21,809 nt of DNA, taken from the NCBI GenBank assembly GCA_016932235.1, contig JAFGDF010000232.1, positions 1-21,809 on the forward strand, given 5' to 3'. Shown here piece by piece: positions 6,654-14,651 of the stretch (its first letter is position 1; every line of letters begins with the position of its first letter). The position numbers and the translations under genes were made by a program. The notes beneath the pieces are model-generated. The model saw only the letters and a program-made list of their open reading frames with translations, did not search any database and was not told the origin of the DNA. Source of the DNA: Deltaproteobacteria bacterium (GTDB taxonomy: Bacteria; Desulfobacterota; DSM-4660; Desulfatiglandales; HGW-15).

Positions 6654-7694
6654 TTAAAACGCATGAATAACAGAAGGGCTCAGATTGATGTACACATCTT
6701 CCATATCCGCCAGGTCCATCTCCAGAAAATCGCGCCTGACCACATGGGCGTGAAACTCAGTCTCCCCTGCGACGGCAAGGACATTGAAGCCTGAACCGTT
6801 TTCCGAGATCGCCAGGATCTTTCCCTTCATTGAACTATACCCGCGTGACGAGCGATCTTCCCTTGAAAGGACAACATCCTCAGGCCTGAAGGCAATGGTC
6901 TTTTCCCCGTTGTTATACTCCCTGCCAAGTTCCAGTGAAACGCCGCTATCGATCTTCGCCCTGTTTCCGGTCAGATCTGCAGGAAAAATATTCTTCATCC
7001 CCACGAACCGCGCAACAAAACAGGACGATGGAAAACGAAAAAGATCCCTCACCGTTCCCTCCTGCATAATGCTCCCCTTGTTGATAATGGCTGCGCGTTG
7101 TCCCAGGTAAAGGGCCTCGGCAAAATCGTGCGTGACCATAAGAATAGTAATGCCGGTTTCCCTGTGAATGCGTTTGAGCATCTTCCAGATCTCCTCCCTG
7201 AAGTTCGGGTCAAGGGCTGAAAGAGGTTCATCCAGAAGCAGCACCCTGGGATCCACGGCTAAGGCCCTCGCGAGGGATACACGTTGTTTCTCACCCCCGC
7301 TCAGGTTTTCTATGGAACGACCCATGAGTCTTCCAAGCTCAAGCAGATCAATTAACCGGCCAAGATCTTTTCCGGAATCTCCTGCGTCTCTTTTTCTGTA
7401 TCTCAGACCGTAGGAAATATTCTGCATGACGGATAAATGAGGAAAAAGGGCATAATCCTGGTACATGATTCCTATGCCCCTGTTTTCTATCGGCGTAGTC
7501 GTGACATCCATTTCCCCGATGAAAATCCGGCCGCCGTTTACGGGAAACAGCCCGCTGATGGCCTCAAGCACAAGGGTCTTTCCCGCTCCCGTGGGTCCAA
7601 GTAAGGTAAAAAACTCTCCCTCATCAATAAAAAGGTTGATCTTATTGATCGAAAAACCGGGGAGTCTGATTTCCAGGTCTTCCAGCCTTATCAT
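6654..7694 (-). CDS. wtpC: Tungstate/molybdate ABC transporter ATP-binding protein
   Basis: ATPase that powers oxyanion import. The 346 residues show Walker A GPTGAGKT (33-40), the Q-loop Q79, the signature LSGGEKQR (131-138), Walker B VLLLDE with catalytic E156, and the switch histidine H189 in VTHD. Residues from about 225 to the end form the TOBE region (FARFVGMKN, then AFRPEDVV) that binds oxyanion or regulates activity in ModC-type proteins. The start is the ATG at 7694, overlapping the wtpB stop in ATGA and following AAGGCAAGAG, which implies translational coupling. A longer frame to 7766 lies inside wtpB and is not used. Tungstate rather than molybdate preference is inferred from the WtpA-like binding protein. 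Confidence 0.93.
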   Translation of the reverse strand: MIRLEDLEIRLPGFSINKINLFIDEGEFFTLLGPTGAGKTLVLEAISGLFPVNGGRIFIGEMDVTTTPIENRGIGIMYQDYALFPHLSVMQNISYGLRYRKRDAGDSGKDLGRLIDLLELGRLMGRSIENLSGGEKQRVSLARALAVDPRVLLLDEPLSALDPNFREEIWKMLKRIHRETGITILMVTHDFAEALYLGQRAAIINKGSIMQEGTVRDLFRFPSSCFVARFVGMKNIFPADLTGNRAKIDSGVSLELGREYNNGEKTIAFRPEDVVLSREDRSSRGYSSMKGKILAISENGSGFNVLAVAGETEFHAHVVRRDFLEMDLADMEDVYINLSPSVIHAF

Positions 7695-8479
7695 TCTCTT
7701 GCCTTTTTCGGGAGAGACACCACTCTCAGGAGAAAAAAGAGCAGCAGGGATACCAGGATAAGCCATACCGCCACCGGCTGTGAGTACTTCAGTCCGTAAG
7801 CCGTAAATCGCTCGTATATCATGACCGGCGCAATCATGGGATGGTACGCGACTATGACTATGGCCCCGAATTCACTGATCGCCCTCGCTGTGCACATAAT
7901 CATTCCTACCAGCATGCTTCTCCAGGCCAGGGGGAATGTTATCCGGAAAAATGTCGCCGTCATCGAGGCCCCGAGACTGCGGGAAACATTTTCCAGTCGT
8001 TCGGGAATCCCCTCAAAGCCGTCTTTGACCGCATTGATATAAAAAGGCATCCCCACAAAGACCATGACGGCGATAATCCCGGTCACACTTCCCATCATCC
8101 GTATGCCGAGGCCCTGGAGTATCTGCCCGAACCAGTGGTCCCTTCCCGCTATGCTGAGCAGGGCAATCCCGATTATCGGATGGGGGATCATGATGGGAAG
8201 GTCCACAATGCTTTCAATAACCTTTTTCCCGGTGAAACTTCCACGCGCGAGTATATAGGCGAAGGGCGTGCCTGCCACGAATGATATCGCTGCCGCAATG
8301 AAAGAGGCGTAGATGCTCAGCCATATCGACCGCCGCACGTCCGTGTCCCTGAAAGCCTCCCCCATGCTTTCCAGTGAAGGCTGAAAAAGCATCTGCATGA
8401 GAGGCAAGAGCAGAAACGACATCACGACCAGTCCTGAAAAAAGTGCCACTCCTCTGAACGGATCGGTCTTCCTAATCAC
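7691..8479 (-). CDS. wtpB: Tungstate/molybdate ABC transporter permease
   Basis: Inner-membrane permease of 262 residues with about six hydrophobic segments (roughly 12-32, 50-75, 88-108, 130-150, 185-210 and 235-255). The cytoplasmic EAA-type loop that docks onto the ATPase is visible around residues 155-185 (RLENVSRSLGAS followed by FFRITFPLAWR). The family is the ModB/CysTW-like BPD transporter class. The start is GTG at 8479; the upstream site is weak, the best purine stretch being ACAAGCG. The gene lies 69 bp after wtpA and overlaps wtpC by 4 bases, a classical three-gene import operon. Confidence 0.92.
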   Translation of the reverse strand: MIRKTDPFRGVALFSGLVVMSFLLLPLMQMLFQPSLESMGEAFRDTDVRRSIWLSIYASFIAAAISFVAGTPFAYILARGSFTGKKVIESIVDLPIMIPHPIIGIALLSIAGRDHWFGQILQGLGIRMMGSVTGIIAVMVFVGMPFYINAVKDGFEGIPERLENVSRSLGASMTATFFRITFPLAWRSMLVGMIMCTARAISEFGAIVIVAYHPMIAPVMIYERFTAYGLKYSQPVAVWLILVSLLLFFLLRVVSLPKKARE

Positions 8480-8548
8480 GATTCAAGCGCTTGTGATTAT
8501 TCTGTTCAAGGGTTTCGGGGTAATAAAATAAGGGTGATGTCCCTTTTT

Positions 8549-9541
8549 TCATTTTGCTACCTCGATCAGTTTTTTCAGTGGTTCCGGTATCTTTTTGTGC
8601 ATCGCATCGTCAGGCACCCAGCATGGGATAAAAGGAGGCTGGCCCATTTCATCCAGCACCTTTAGTCCTCCATCCGGGGAAAGCATATATTCCAGGAACA
8701 GGACAGCCGCCTCCGGATTGGGGGCGTCCTTCACCATGGTGATCCCGTATGTGCATGAAGCGCCGCTAAGGGTATTAAATATCCCTGGTTTGCTGCCGGT
8801 CACCTCGACCTTTGCCTGGCCGTAGAAATCATCATATCTATAGTTTCCGAGGTTGATGTGATCATCCAGTACTACATATTTGACTTCATGCTGGACCGCC
8901 ACCGAAAGATATTCCCACGCATAATCCATGTTCCCGGTTTTCAGGAGGGAGATGAGTTCCACGGATTTGGGGCGGATATTCTCCTTCGGCCTGTTGGCCA
9001 TAAGCCTGTCATAAAGCCCCTGAATCCCGTAATGTTTCTCTGCAAGCTGAAGCACCATGAGACTGCGGTAGCCGCATGGATCCAGATTGGGATCTGAATG
9101 ACCCCAGACAACGCCTTTTCGCGCTAAGATATCATGCCAGTTATCCGCGTTAATCTCATCCGCGAATCTGCTTTTTTCCGTATAACACAGTACAAGCTGA
9201 TTCGTCGCAAAACGCGCATTCCACTCCGCGTGAGCGGGTATCAGCTCCTTGTCTATGACGACAAAATCAGCGGATGCAAAGATATCAGCGGGTTTTTTGA
9301 GTTCCGATATCATGCGTGCCATTTTAGTGCTCCCGCCCGCTTCGCGGAGAATATCGATATCCGGATATCTGGCCTCAAATCTCTTTTCGATCTCCGCTAA
9401 TGGCACCGTCAAACTCCCCGCGTTAAGAACTATTACCTTGCCGGAAGGCTCAGCCATTGCAGTCCCCATTATTGTAAATGATAAAATCAGGCATATCCCG
9501 ATTGAAAAAATAGATAAAAGACCCCTTGTGAATTCCTTCAT
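8549..9541 (-). CDS. wtpA: WtpA-type tungstate (molybdate) substrate-binding protein
   Basis: Periplasmic binding protein that captures tungstate or molybdate for the WtpBC importer. Residues 1-30 form a signal peptide (basic start, hydrophobic core, cleavage probably after TAMA). The mature protein carries hallmarks of the WtpA branch rather than short Mod[18 protein letters not shown] (about 40-57), [32 protein letters not shown], and the [15 protein letters not shown] block around 155-170. The 330 residues fit WtpA. The ATG at 9541 follows GGAGGG with a normal spacer. A good sigma-70 promoter lies about 35-60 bp upstream. Archaeal WtpA binds tungstate more tightly than molybdate; the preference here is inferred from family. 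Confidence 0.94.
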   Translation of the reverse strand: MKEFTRGLLSIFSIGICLILSFTIMGTAMAEPSGKVIVLNAGSLTVPLAEIEKRFEARYPDIDILREAGGSTKMARMISELKKPADIFASADFVVIDKELIPAHAEWNARFATNQLVLCYTEKSRFADEINADNWHDILARKGVVWGHSDPNLDPCGYRSLMVLQLAEKHYGIQGLYDRLMANRPKENIRPKSVELISLLKTGNMDYAWEYLSVAVQHEVKYVVLDDHINLGNYRYDDFYGQAKVEVTGSKPGIFNTLSGASCTYGITMVKDAPNPEAAVLFLEYMLSPDGGLKVLDEMGQPPFIPCWVPDDAMHKKIPEPLKKLIEVAK

Positions 9542-9573
9542 TTTCTATACCCTCCAATCAAAAATTATCAGAT

Positions 9574-9603
9574 AGATTACCTTTAATGGTTCATACATGT
9601 CAA
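9574..9603 (-). promoter_or_regulatory. Sigma-70-type promoter of the wtp operon
   Basis: On the minus strand TTGACA (9603-9598) and TAATCT (9579-9574) are separated by 18 bp, upstream of the wtpA start at 9541. A direct repeat of TTATG words at about 9645-9662 lies just upstream and could be an operator. No ModE-like site was recognised. Confidence 0.6.
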
Positions 9604-9731
9604 TTCATTTTTATATAAATACCTTTCATCTTTTTAATGACTCAAGATAACATAACATAACCATTCATGACATGCCCTTTCGGTTTCAGTATTTCTCAAA
9701 TCATTAAAAACGAAAAACGGAAAAATCTCCA

Positions 9732-9760
9732 TTGCATCCGGTAAATCAAGTATATAGAAT
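9732..9760 (+). promoter_or_regulatory. Sigma-70-type promoter candidate for the acyltransferase gene
   Basis: TTGCAT (9732-9737) and TAGAAT (9755-9760) are separated by 17 bp and point towards the gene at 9908. A transcript from here would carry a leader of about 140 nt that ends in an intrinsic terminator. Confidence 0.45.
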
Positions 9761-9847
9761 GACATTATGGACTGCGGCCCGGTGGCCGGAAGGACACACC
9801 TTTGGTCCTCACGTCATTCGGGAAAGACAGGAAAGACCGCAAAGAAA

Positions 9848-9890
9848 ACGGGCGCATCCTGAACCGGATAATCCGCCCGTCACTTTTTTT
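9848..9890 (+). terminator. Intrinsic terminator directly before the acyltransferase start (attenuator candidate)
   Basis: ACGGGCG (9848-9854) pairs with CGCCCGT (9874-9880) and ATCC (9856-9859) with GGAT (9866-9869), followed by CAC and seven T (9884-9890). It lies 18 bases before the TTG start of the next gene on the same strand, with no + strand gene before it for almost 7 kb. It would therefore stop leader transcripts of the acyltransferase gene itself. Confidence 0.7.
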
Positions 9891-9907
9891 AATGAAAGAG
9901 CTGCTTC

Positions 9908-10663
9908 TTGAAATCTATAAACAAAAACAATGCATTCATCCGATGGTATGATCATATACTATTTTGCACGGTTGTCCCCTGTATCGCACTTCTGATCAAG
10001 ATGCTGATGCTGTCATGCAGGGTTATCAGGTACGAGGGAGAGGACAGGGAGAAAACGGCCCTTGAGCGATCGGGGGGGAATGCTATCTATATTTCATGGC
10101 ATCAGAGGATTCCATATCTTTCACACCTGGTGGGCTCCCGCGATATCACTGTCATGGTAAGCCAGAGCAGGGATGGAGAATACGCGGCAAGGTTGATAAA
10201 ATGGATGGGGATAGGCAGCGTAAGGGGATCTTCCACAAGGGGAGGCAAGGAGGCCCTTGTAAATATCATACAAAGGCTCAAGAACGGCGGGAGCGCCGGC
10301 ATGCTGGCGGACGGTCCCCTCGGCCCTGCAAGGGTCGCCAAAATGGGAACGATTATTATGGCCCACAGGACCGGGATCCCCGTCATACCTGTTGTGTGGA
10401 GCGCCGACCGGCGCTGGATACTGAACAGCTGGGACCGTTTTTTAATACCCAAACCTTTTGCCAGAATCGCCGTATATATTGGTGAACCCCTGTGGATACC
10501 TGAAGAAGCCGAAAACAATGAACTTGAAAACTATCGGAAACTTATTGAATCAAGGCTGAATCAGGCCGTGAAATTATGCGATGAGCACTTCGGCGGCGAG
10601 CTGCCGTGGAGAAAATTAAGGGGAGAAGAAACTCCGGAAATAGGTCCGTTTAAGAGGGAATGA
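9908..10663 (+). CDS. DUF374-family lysophospholipid acyltransferase-like protein
   Basis: Member of the LPLAT/DUF374 family, inner-membrane-associated proteins thought to transfer acyl groups to lipids, possibly in lipid A or phospholipid assembly; the exact substrate is not known from sequence. One hydrophobic segment is seen at about 15-36. Family blocks follow in order: YISWHQ with H65 in place of the HxxxxD motif, VSQSRDGEYAA (84-94), VRGSSTRGG (105-113), LADGPLGPA (133-141, usually DGPRGPR) and IPVIPVVWSADRRW (157-170). The 251 residues include a polar C-terminal tail. The start is TTG at 9908, after GAAAGAG; the in-frame upstream codon at 9893 is a stop and the first ATG is too far in. 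It stands alone between divergent wtpA and a convergent gene, behind an intrinsic terminator. Confidence 0.88.
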   Translation: MKSINKNNAFIRWYDHILFCTVVPCIALLIKMLMLSCRVIRYEGEDREKTALERSGGNAIYISWHQRIPYLSHLVGSRDITVMVSQSRDGEYAARLIKWMGIGSVRGSSTRGGKEALVNIIQRLKNGGSAGMLADGPLGPARVAKMGTIIMAHRTGIPVIPVVWSADRRWILNSWDRFLIPKPFARIAVYIGEPLWIPEEAENNELENYRKLIESRLNQAVKLCDEHFGGELPWRKLRGEETPEIGPFKRE

Positions 10664-10760
10664 GAAATAAAGGTGTGAGTGATTTCAACCAACCACGAGC
10701 GGGACATTAAAATGAAGTTTCATGCGAGGAATACAAAATAACTTATAAAACTAAAAGGAT

Positions 10761-10797
10761 TCTGGATCCCCCGCTGGGAAAGGCGGGGGATGACAGC
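10761..10797. repeat. Palindromic interspersed repeat between convergent genes, possible terminator
   Basis: ATCCCCCGC (10766-10774) pairs perfectly with GCGGGGGAT (10783-10791), edged by GGATTCTGG and GATGACAG like the other interspersed palindromes. It lies between the convergent ends of the acyltransferase gene and the ZraP-like gene. On the minus strand it is followed by a short CCTTTT stretch, so it may stop the ZraP-like transcript. Confidence 0.55.
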
Positions 10798-10827
10798 CTC
10801 TCTTTGTCTAAGAGTCTGGTAGTGTTT

Positions 10828-11382
10828 TTACTTCCAGCAAGGCCCGGGGCCAAAACCTCGTGTATTTCTATCAAATGCCATACCCGGGCCACCTCTGAAC
10901 ATCCGGGGTCCGTAGCCCATGTCGGGACCACTCCGGGACATTCCTGGACCATAACCAATGCCATACCCGCGCCCGTATCTTGAGTCAGGGAGAATCTTAC
11001 GGGACTCCAGCTGATACTCCAGTCCTTTTTCCGACAGGGCGTCCTTCAGGTCATTGATCTCCTTCAAAAGAGCCTTTGCCTTTTCCATATCAGGCTCTTT
11101 ATCATTTAAAATTCCGCCCATTTCCGCTGATTTCGTCCGGAGCTTATCCCTCAGATCAACTGTCTCATCATAGAATCTCCGGTCAAGTTCCTCGATCTTT
11201 ACCCTCTGGTCTTCTGTCAATGAGCCATAAGCTCCGCCGTATCTTTCATTATATATCGGACATCTATCCCCGTAGGCCATCGAATGACGACCCTTGCCAA
11301 AGCCGGGTCCCCATGAAAACGCCGTTCCTGCAATGGAGCCTACCAGCAATAAACTTCCAATCACGATTATCATTTTTTTCAT
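10828..11382 (-). CDS. ZraP/Spy-like periplasmic metal-stress chaperone
   Basis: Secreted protein of 184 residues related to the ZraP/Spy/CpxP group, periplasmic proteins that bind metals or unfolded proteins during envelope stress. A signal peptide covers about 1-23 (lysines, hydrophobic core, TAFS). The middle (about 55-135) begins with LTEDQ and continues as long charged helices, the usual helical hairpin. The tail (about 136-184) is rich in Gly, Tyr, Arg, Met and Pro with repeated GYGPGM/GGPGM-like words, and ends in PCWK, a plausible metal-binding tail. The ATG follows AAGGAGGG. A canonical sigma-54 promoter lies 40-55 bp upstream, matching the known sigma-54 control of E. coli zraP by ZraR. 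No ZraSR genes are in the window. Confidence 0.82.
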   Translation of the reverse strand: MKKMIIVIGSLLLVGSIAGTAFSWGPGFGKGRHSMAYGDRCPIYNERYGGAYGSLTEDQRVKIEELDRRFYDETVDLRDKLRTKSAEMGGILNDKEPDMEKAKALLKEINDLKDALSEKGLEYQLESRKILPDSRYGRGYGIGYGPGMSRSGPDMGYGPRMFRGGPGMAFDRNTRGFGPGPCWK

Positions 11383-11421
11383 CTTAATCCCTCCTTATCT
11401 CAGGTTTTATTATTTATATTA

Positions 11422-11437
11422 AGCAAGGGCCGTGCCA
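11422..11437 (-). promoter_or_regulatory. Sigma-54 (-24/-12) promoter of the ZraP-like gene
   Basis: The minus strand reads TGGCACGGCCCTTGCT, a full match to the TGGCACG-N4-TTGCW consensus with 10 bp between the GG and GC elements. The start codon at 11382 lies about 40 bases downstream. An enhancer-binding regulator is therefore required for expression. Confidence 0.85.
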
Positions 11438-11536
11438 GGTTATTTATTTTAAGTGTATCTATTTGATTTTATTGATTATATTTGATATATTCGTTTGGAT
11501 TCCAGCGGGCTTCCCTCATCCTTAAGGCACATGGTG

Positions 11537-11551
11537 TGTATATAATATACA
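11537..11551. promoter_or_regulatory. 15-bp palindrome, candidate enhancer site for the sigma-54 promoter
   Basis: TGTATAT and ATATACA flank a single A, a perfect palindrome about 100 bp upstream of the -24/-12 element, the normal distance for an enhancer-binding protein. The remainder of 11440-11731 is AT-rich with TTGAT words spaced 9 bp apart (11462-11485) and shows no gene. Confidence 0.35.
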
Positions 11552-11731
11552 ATTTATCTCACAAGATAAAAATGGACAGGGTATGAAGTATCCGCCCGTA
11601 TTGATCGAACCTTAATGCGGCAATCCATGGAACAGACACCATTTTCATCTATTCTTTCCGGCCATTCTGTCCCGGCTTGTATATCCCGTCATTCTGCGCC
11701 TTAACCAAACAACGACCGGATTGAACCTTTC

Positions 11732-11751
11732 GGCCACGACAAAGCGTGGCC
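11732..11751. other. 7-bp stem hairpin downstream of tonB
   Basis: GGCCACG (11732-11738) pairs with CGTGGCC (11745-11751). It lies about 30 bp past the tonB stop, but no T-run follows it on the minus strand, so it is not called as a terminator. Confidence 0.3.
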
Positions 11752-11778
11752 CTCCATTTTACATCCCTCCCGGACCCC

Positions 11779-12549
11779 CTATTCCAGCCGAAATCTTATA
11801 GGGACCTTCACCCACATCTCCACTGCTTCACCGCCCCTCATACCCGGCGTAAAAATCCATTTTTTAACCGCCTCAGTTGCTGCCCTGTCAAGAACAGAAT
11901 AACCGCTGGACTCCGAAAGCCTTATCTCCTTTACCGTTCCTTCTCTTCCCACGAAAACATCCAGGAGGACGCTTCCTTCAATGCCCCTTTTTCTCGCTCT
12001 CTTTGGATACGCCGGTTCAGGGTTTTCCTTATATGCGGGAACCGCCTCCCTGATAGATATTGTCTCAGGAAAAACAGTTCGCTGTGTGATATGATCGAGC
12101 TCTGTCTTTTCCGTTGCGCGACTCTCTTTGAAGCCAGGGGAAGCGTATTCAGGTTCCTGAAGTTCCCCGGCAGGCAGATCTTCTTCCATTTTATCCTTTG
12201 TTTCAACCATTGCCGGGGTCTTTCGAATCAAATCAGTATCATCCCTTTTCTTAACTGCCGGCACCCGGGCCTGTTTTTCAGGCGGGGGGTTGACCTTTTT
12301 CTCAGGTTCAGGGGCAATTTCTTTCAGGAACTCTTCTTTTATCTCACGCGTGCTTTCTTTAATAAAAGGCTCCGGAATCGTTTTTTCAGCTTCGTCAGGC
12401 ATAACAGGCATTAAATAATCCAGGGAAAGGGATATGGTCTCAGGTCTTTCCCATTGTGCACGCCCACCCCTCAACCAGTCCGCATCTGAGCCTAAAAACA
12501 GACTATGCAATAACAGGGCAAGTCCCGCGGATATTAACAAACGTTTCAA
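11779..12549 (-). CDS. tonB: TonB energy-transducing protein
   Basis: Spans the periplasm and passes proton-motive energy from ExbBD to outer-membrane receptors, here presumably the BtuB-like receptor of the same locus. Of 256 residues, about 4-20 form the N-terminal membrane anchor with the characteristic H15-S16. Residues about 58-105 are rich in Pro, Glu and Lys, the periplasm-spanning part. Residues about 176-256 are the TonB C-terminal domain, with PAYPKRARKRGIEGSV, VDGxV-like VGREGTVKEIRL, and AVKKWIFTPG. The start is TTG at 12549, overlapping the exbD stop in TTGA, so translation is coupled. No clear terminator follows. Confidence 0.93.
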   Translation of the reverse strand: MKRLLISAGLALLLHSLFLGSDADWLRGGRAQWERPETISLSLDYLMPVMPDEAEKTIPEPFIKESTREIKEEFLKEIAPEPEKKVNPPPEKQARVPAVKKRDDTDLIRKTPAMVETKDKMEEDLPAGELQEPEYASPGFKESRATEKTELDHITQRTVFPETISIREAVPAYKENPEPAYPKRARKRGIEGSVLLDVFVGREGTVKEIRLSESSGYSVLDRAATEAVKKWIFTPGMRGGEAVEMWVKVPIRFRLE

Positions 12550-12956
12550 GGCTTATAACGCGCCTCCGCCTGTAAAGAGATATTAAGGATACCAGCATGC
12601 CTGATCTCATCCATTACATGGAAAAGCGCCTGATAGGAAGACGCTCCGTCCGCGAACAGAAGCAGGCCTCTCTCTTTCTTCACGGCAGGAAGAAGGATCA
12701 GAGACTCTCGAAGGTCATCAAGGGATATCCTGTTCCTGTTGAGATAAAGGGTTCCGTCTTCTTTAAGGGTTACGGACACAATGCTGTTCTTATCAATTTC
12801 AGCGGATGTGGATGAAGGAAGCCTGACAGGCATCCCCCTGTGAACCGCCATGGAAAGCATCGCGTATATGAAAAACACAAGAAGAAGAAAAACAATGTCA
12901 ATCAGGGGCAGCATCTCGATGCGCGTTTTATGTCCCTTCTTTACGCTCACTTTCAT
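12546..12956 (-). CDS. exbD: ExbD biopolymer transport protein
   Basis: Subunit of the ExbB-ExbD proton channel that energises TonB. The 136 residues have a short cytoplasmic N-terminus, one membrane helix at about 16-37 carrying the essential proton-carrying aspartate D20 (PLIDIVFLLLVFF), and a periplasmic domain (about 45-136) with TLYLNRNRISLDDL and ending ISLQAEA. I use the ATG at 12956, which overlaps the exbB stop in ATGA. The longer frame to 12980 begins inside exbB. Gene order exbB-exbD-tonB with overlaps at both junctions indicates one co-translated unit. Confidence 0.94.
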   Translation of the reverse strand: MKVSVKKGHKTRIEMLPLIDIVFLLLVFFIYAMLSMAVHRGMPVRLPSSTSAEIDKNSIVSVTLKEDGTLYLNRNRISLDDLRESLILLPAVKKERGLLLFADGASSYQALFHVMDEIRHAGILNISLQAEARYKP

Positions 12957-13585
12957 GCCCTGCCTCCCGCCCTGTCGCACCCGTCCTGTTCAAGCTTCTC
13001 ATAGACTATCTCCAGGCTTGTAGCGTATTTTTCAATATCCAGCCCCGCGTTTTCGGCCCTGATGTTAAAATAATTATAGGGAAACACGGAAAGGATGGCG
13101 ATACCCAGCCCGGTGGCTGTGGTTATAAGCGCCTGGGCGATACCGGAGGTTACGGCCTGCGGATGTTCTATTCCCCCTGTCCCCAAAATCTCAAAGGATG
13201 ATATAATCCCGATAACCGTTCCGAATATCCCCAGGAGAGGCGCCACGGTAATCATGGTATCCAGCGCGCCCAGAAAACGGCGCATCCTTTTCAGTTCATC
13301 CGACGCCGCCGTCTCCATGGCCTTTGTCATGGAAAACTCCCTGTGCAGGATCCCGCTTACAAGGATCTTTATGATATAGTCCTTTGATCCCGCAACACGA
13401 TCCTTTATGTCATCCCAATCGCCTTTGCGGCACAACTCCAGAACATCATCCACAAGCGCTTGGTTCCTCCGGAGATCCTCCATTATCCAGAAGATCGCCC
13501 GCTCAATTATAATCGTTAACGCGATTATCGAACAGACCAGAAGCGGATACATTACGGGCCCGCCTTTGATAAAAAAATCCATCAT
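12953..13585 (-). CDS. exbB: ExbB/TolQ/MotA-family proton channel protein
   Basis: Inner-membrane partner of ExbD in the TonB motor. The 210 residues have three membrane segments, about 10-33, 110-133 and 150-172. The second and third contain the conserved TVAPLLGIFGTVIGIISSFE and GIAQALITTATGLGIAI blocks of the MotA/TolQ/ExbB channel family. It starts at ATG 13585 after AAGGAAA; a second ATG follows directly at 13582. It is the first gene of the exbB-exbD-tonB unit, placed 290 bp after btuD. The gap between contains palindromic repeats, so it is open whether the B12 transcript runs through. Confidence 0.94.
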   Translation of the reverse strand: MMDFFIKGGPVMYPLLVCSIIALTIIIERAIFWIMEDLRRNQALVDDVLELCRKGDWDDIKDRVAGSKDYIIKILVSGILHREFSMTKAMETAASDELKRMRRFLGALDTMITVAPLLGIFGTVIGIISSFEILGTGGIEHPQAVTSGIAQALITTATGLGIAILSVFPYNYFNIRAENAGLDIEKYATSLEIVYEKLEQDGCDRAGGRA

Positions 13586-13698
13586 ATTATTTCCTTAAAA
13601 TTGGTTGTTAGTTGTCCGTTACCGGTTACAGATTGATCTATAATCTTATGGAATTTATGTTCCTCATCGACTCCATATCGTAATGTACTTCCAATGTA

Positions 13699-13840
13699 AA
13701 TCCCTCCCAACCTCCCTTTACAAAGGGAGGAGAAGTTGTAATCCCTCCCGTCCTCCCTTTACAAAGGGAGGAGAGCCCTTTCCCTTTGATAAGAGGATGA
13801 AAAGCCCCCTCTTTTCTAAAGAGGGGTCAGGGGAGATTTT
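13699..13840. repeat. Palindromic repeat module between btuD and exbB
   Basis: Two CCTCCCTTTACAAAGGGAGG palindromes (13711-13730 and 13752-13771) are followed by CCCCCTCTTTTCTAAAGAGGGG and then TCAGGGGAGATTTT (13805-13840). The last part is the same module as the one at 4218-4253 and 4462-4497 of the large array. The rest of the gap, 13586-13698, holds only short GTTA/GTTG words. Confidence 0.8.
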
Positions 13841-13874
13841 CACTGATAACCAGTAACACATAACGGGTCTTCTT

Positions 13875-14651
13875 TCACACCAGGCTGACCCTCGGTCTTC
13901 CCGATACAGGGTCCCGGTCGACAAAGACCGGGCATTCATACACCTCTTCTATGTTGGATGCCGTAATAACCTCTCCCGGCTCGCCGATCACATGGACGGA
14001 GCCCCTTTTTAACATCAGGAGCCTGTGGCAATACCGAGATACGAGATCAATATCATGGGACACCAGGATAACACTCAATCCCTTTTCCATGCTCAGATTG
14101 GATATCAAACGGAAGATCTCCCTCTTGAACTTGATATCCAGGAAAGATGTGGGTTCATCGAGAAGAACTGATCTCGGTTCCTGCGCCAGCGCCCTCGCGA
14201 TCAATACACGCTGCTTTTCCCCGCCGGACAGTTCATTTATGGAGCGCCCGGCAAGTCTCAGTGAATGTGTTGCGCTCATAGCCGCCCGAGCTATCATGAG
14301 GTCTTCCGCTCCCTCAAATTGTAATCTTCCAAGATAGGGAAATCTGCCCATAAGAACCACTTCCAGTGCCGTGAATGAAAACCTGAAATGATTCTCCTGC
14401 CCGACCATCGCGACTTCCCTTGCGAGTTCCGGTCTTGTAAATTTGGAAAGCTCCATACCATTTATTCTTATTTCTCCTTCATCGGGCGCAAGGACTCCAT
14501 CCATTATCTTTAGAAGGGTGCTCTTTCCGGAACCATTCGGGCCAAGGATCCCGAGGATCTCTCCCTCCCCGATCCTGAGGTTTACTCCCTGGAGAGCGCG
14601 AATATGTCCGTATCTGAATCCTATGTTCTCCAGTGTCATGATCGGGTCCAT
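13875..14651 (-). CDS. btuD: Cobalamin/iron-chelate ABC transporter ATP-binding protein (BtuD/FecE family)
   Basis: ATPase of a type II ABC importer, most likely for vitamin B12 in this context. The 258 residues show Walker A GPNGSGKST (37-45), Q85, the family insertion GRFPYLGRL (102-110), signature LSGGEKQR (141-148), Walker B SVLLDEP (161-167) and H199 in VSHD. It overlaps the end of btuC by 16 bases, which supports coupling. The ATG at 14651 has GGGGAG close upstream; another ATG at 14639 is possible. Siderophore or haem ATPases look much the same, so the substrate is assigned from the btuB riboswitch and gene order. Confidence 0.9.
   Translation of the reverse strand: MDPIMTLENIGFRYGHIRALQGVNLRIGEGEILGILGPNGSGKSTLLKIMDGVLAPDEGEIRINGMELSKFTRPELAREVAMVGQENHFRFSFTALEVVLMGRFPYLGRLQFEGAEDLMIARAAMSATHSLRLAGRSINELSGGEKQRVLIARALAQEPRSVLLDEPTSFLDIKFKREIFRLISNLSMEKGLSVILVSHDIDLVSRYCHRLLMLKRGSVHVIGEPGEVITASNIEEVYECPVFVDRDPVSGRPRVSLV

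Noticed and set aside
9604..9670. ModE operator upstream of wtpA
   Set aside because: The AT-rich stretch has TATATAAA-like words but not the two inverted halves of the ModE site; the regulator found here is not ModE either.
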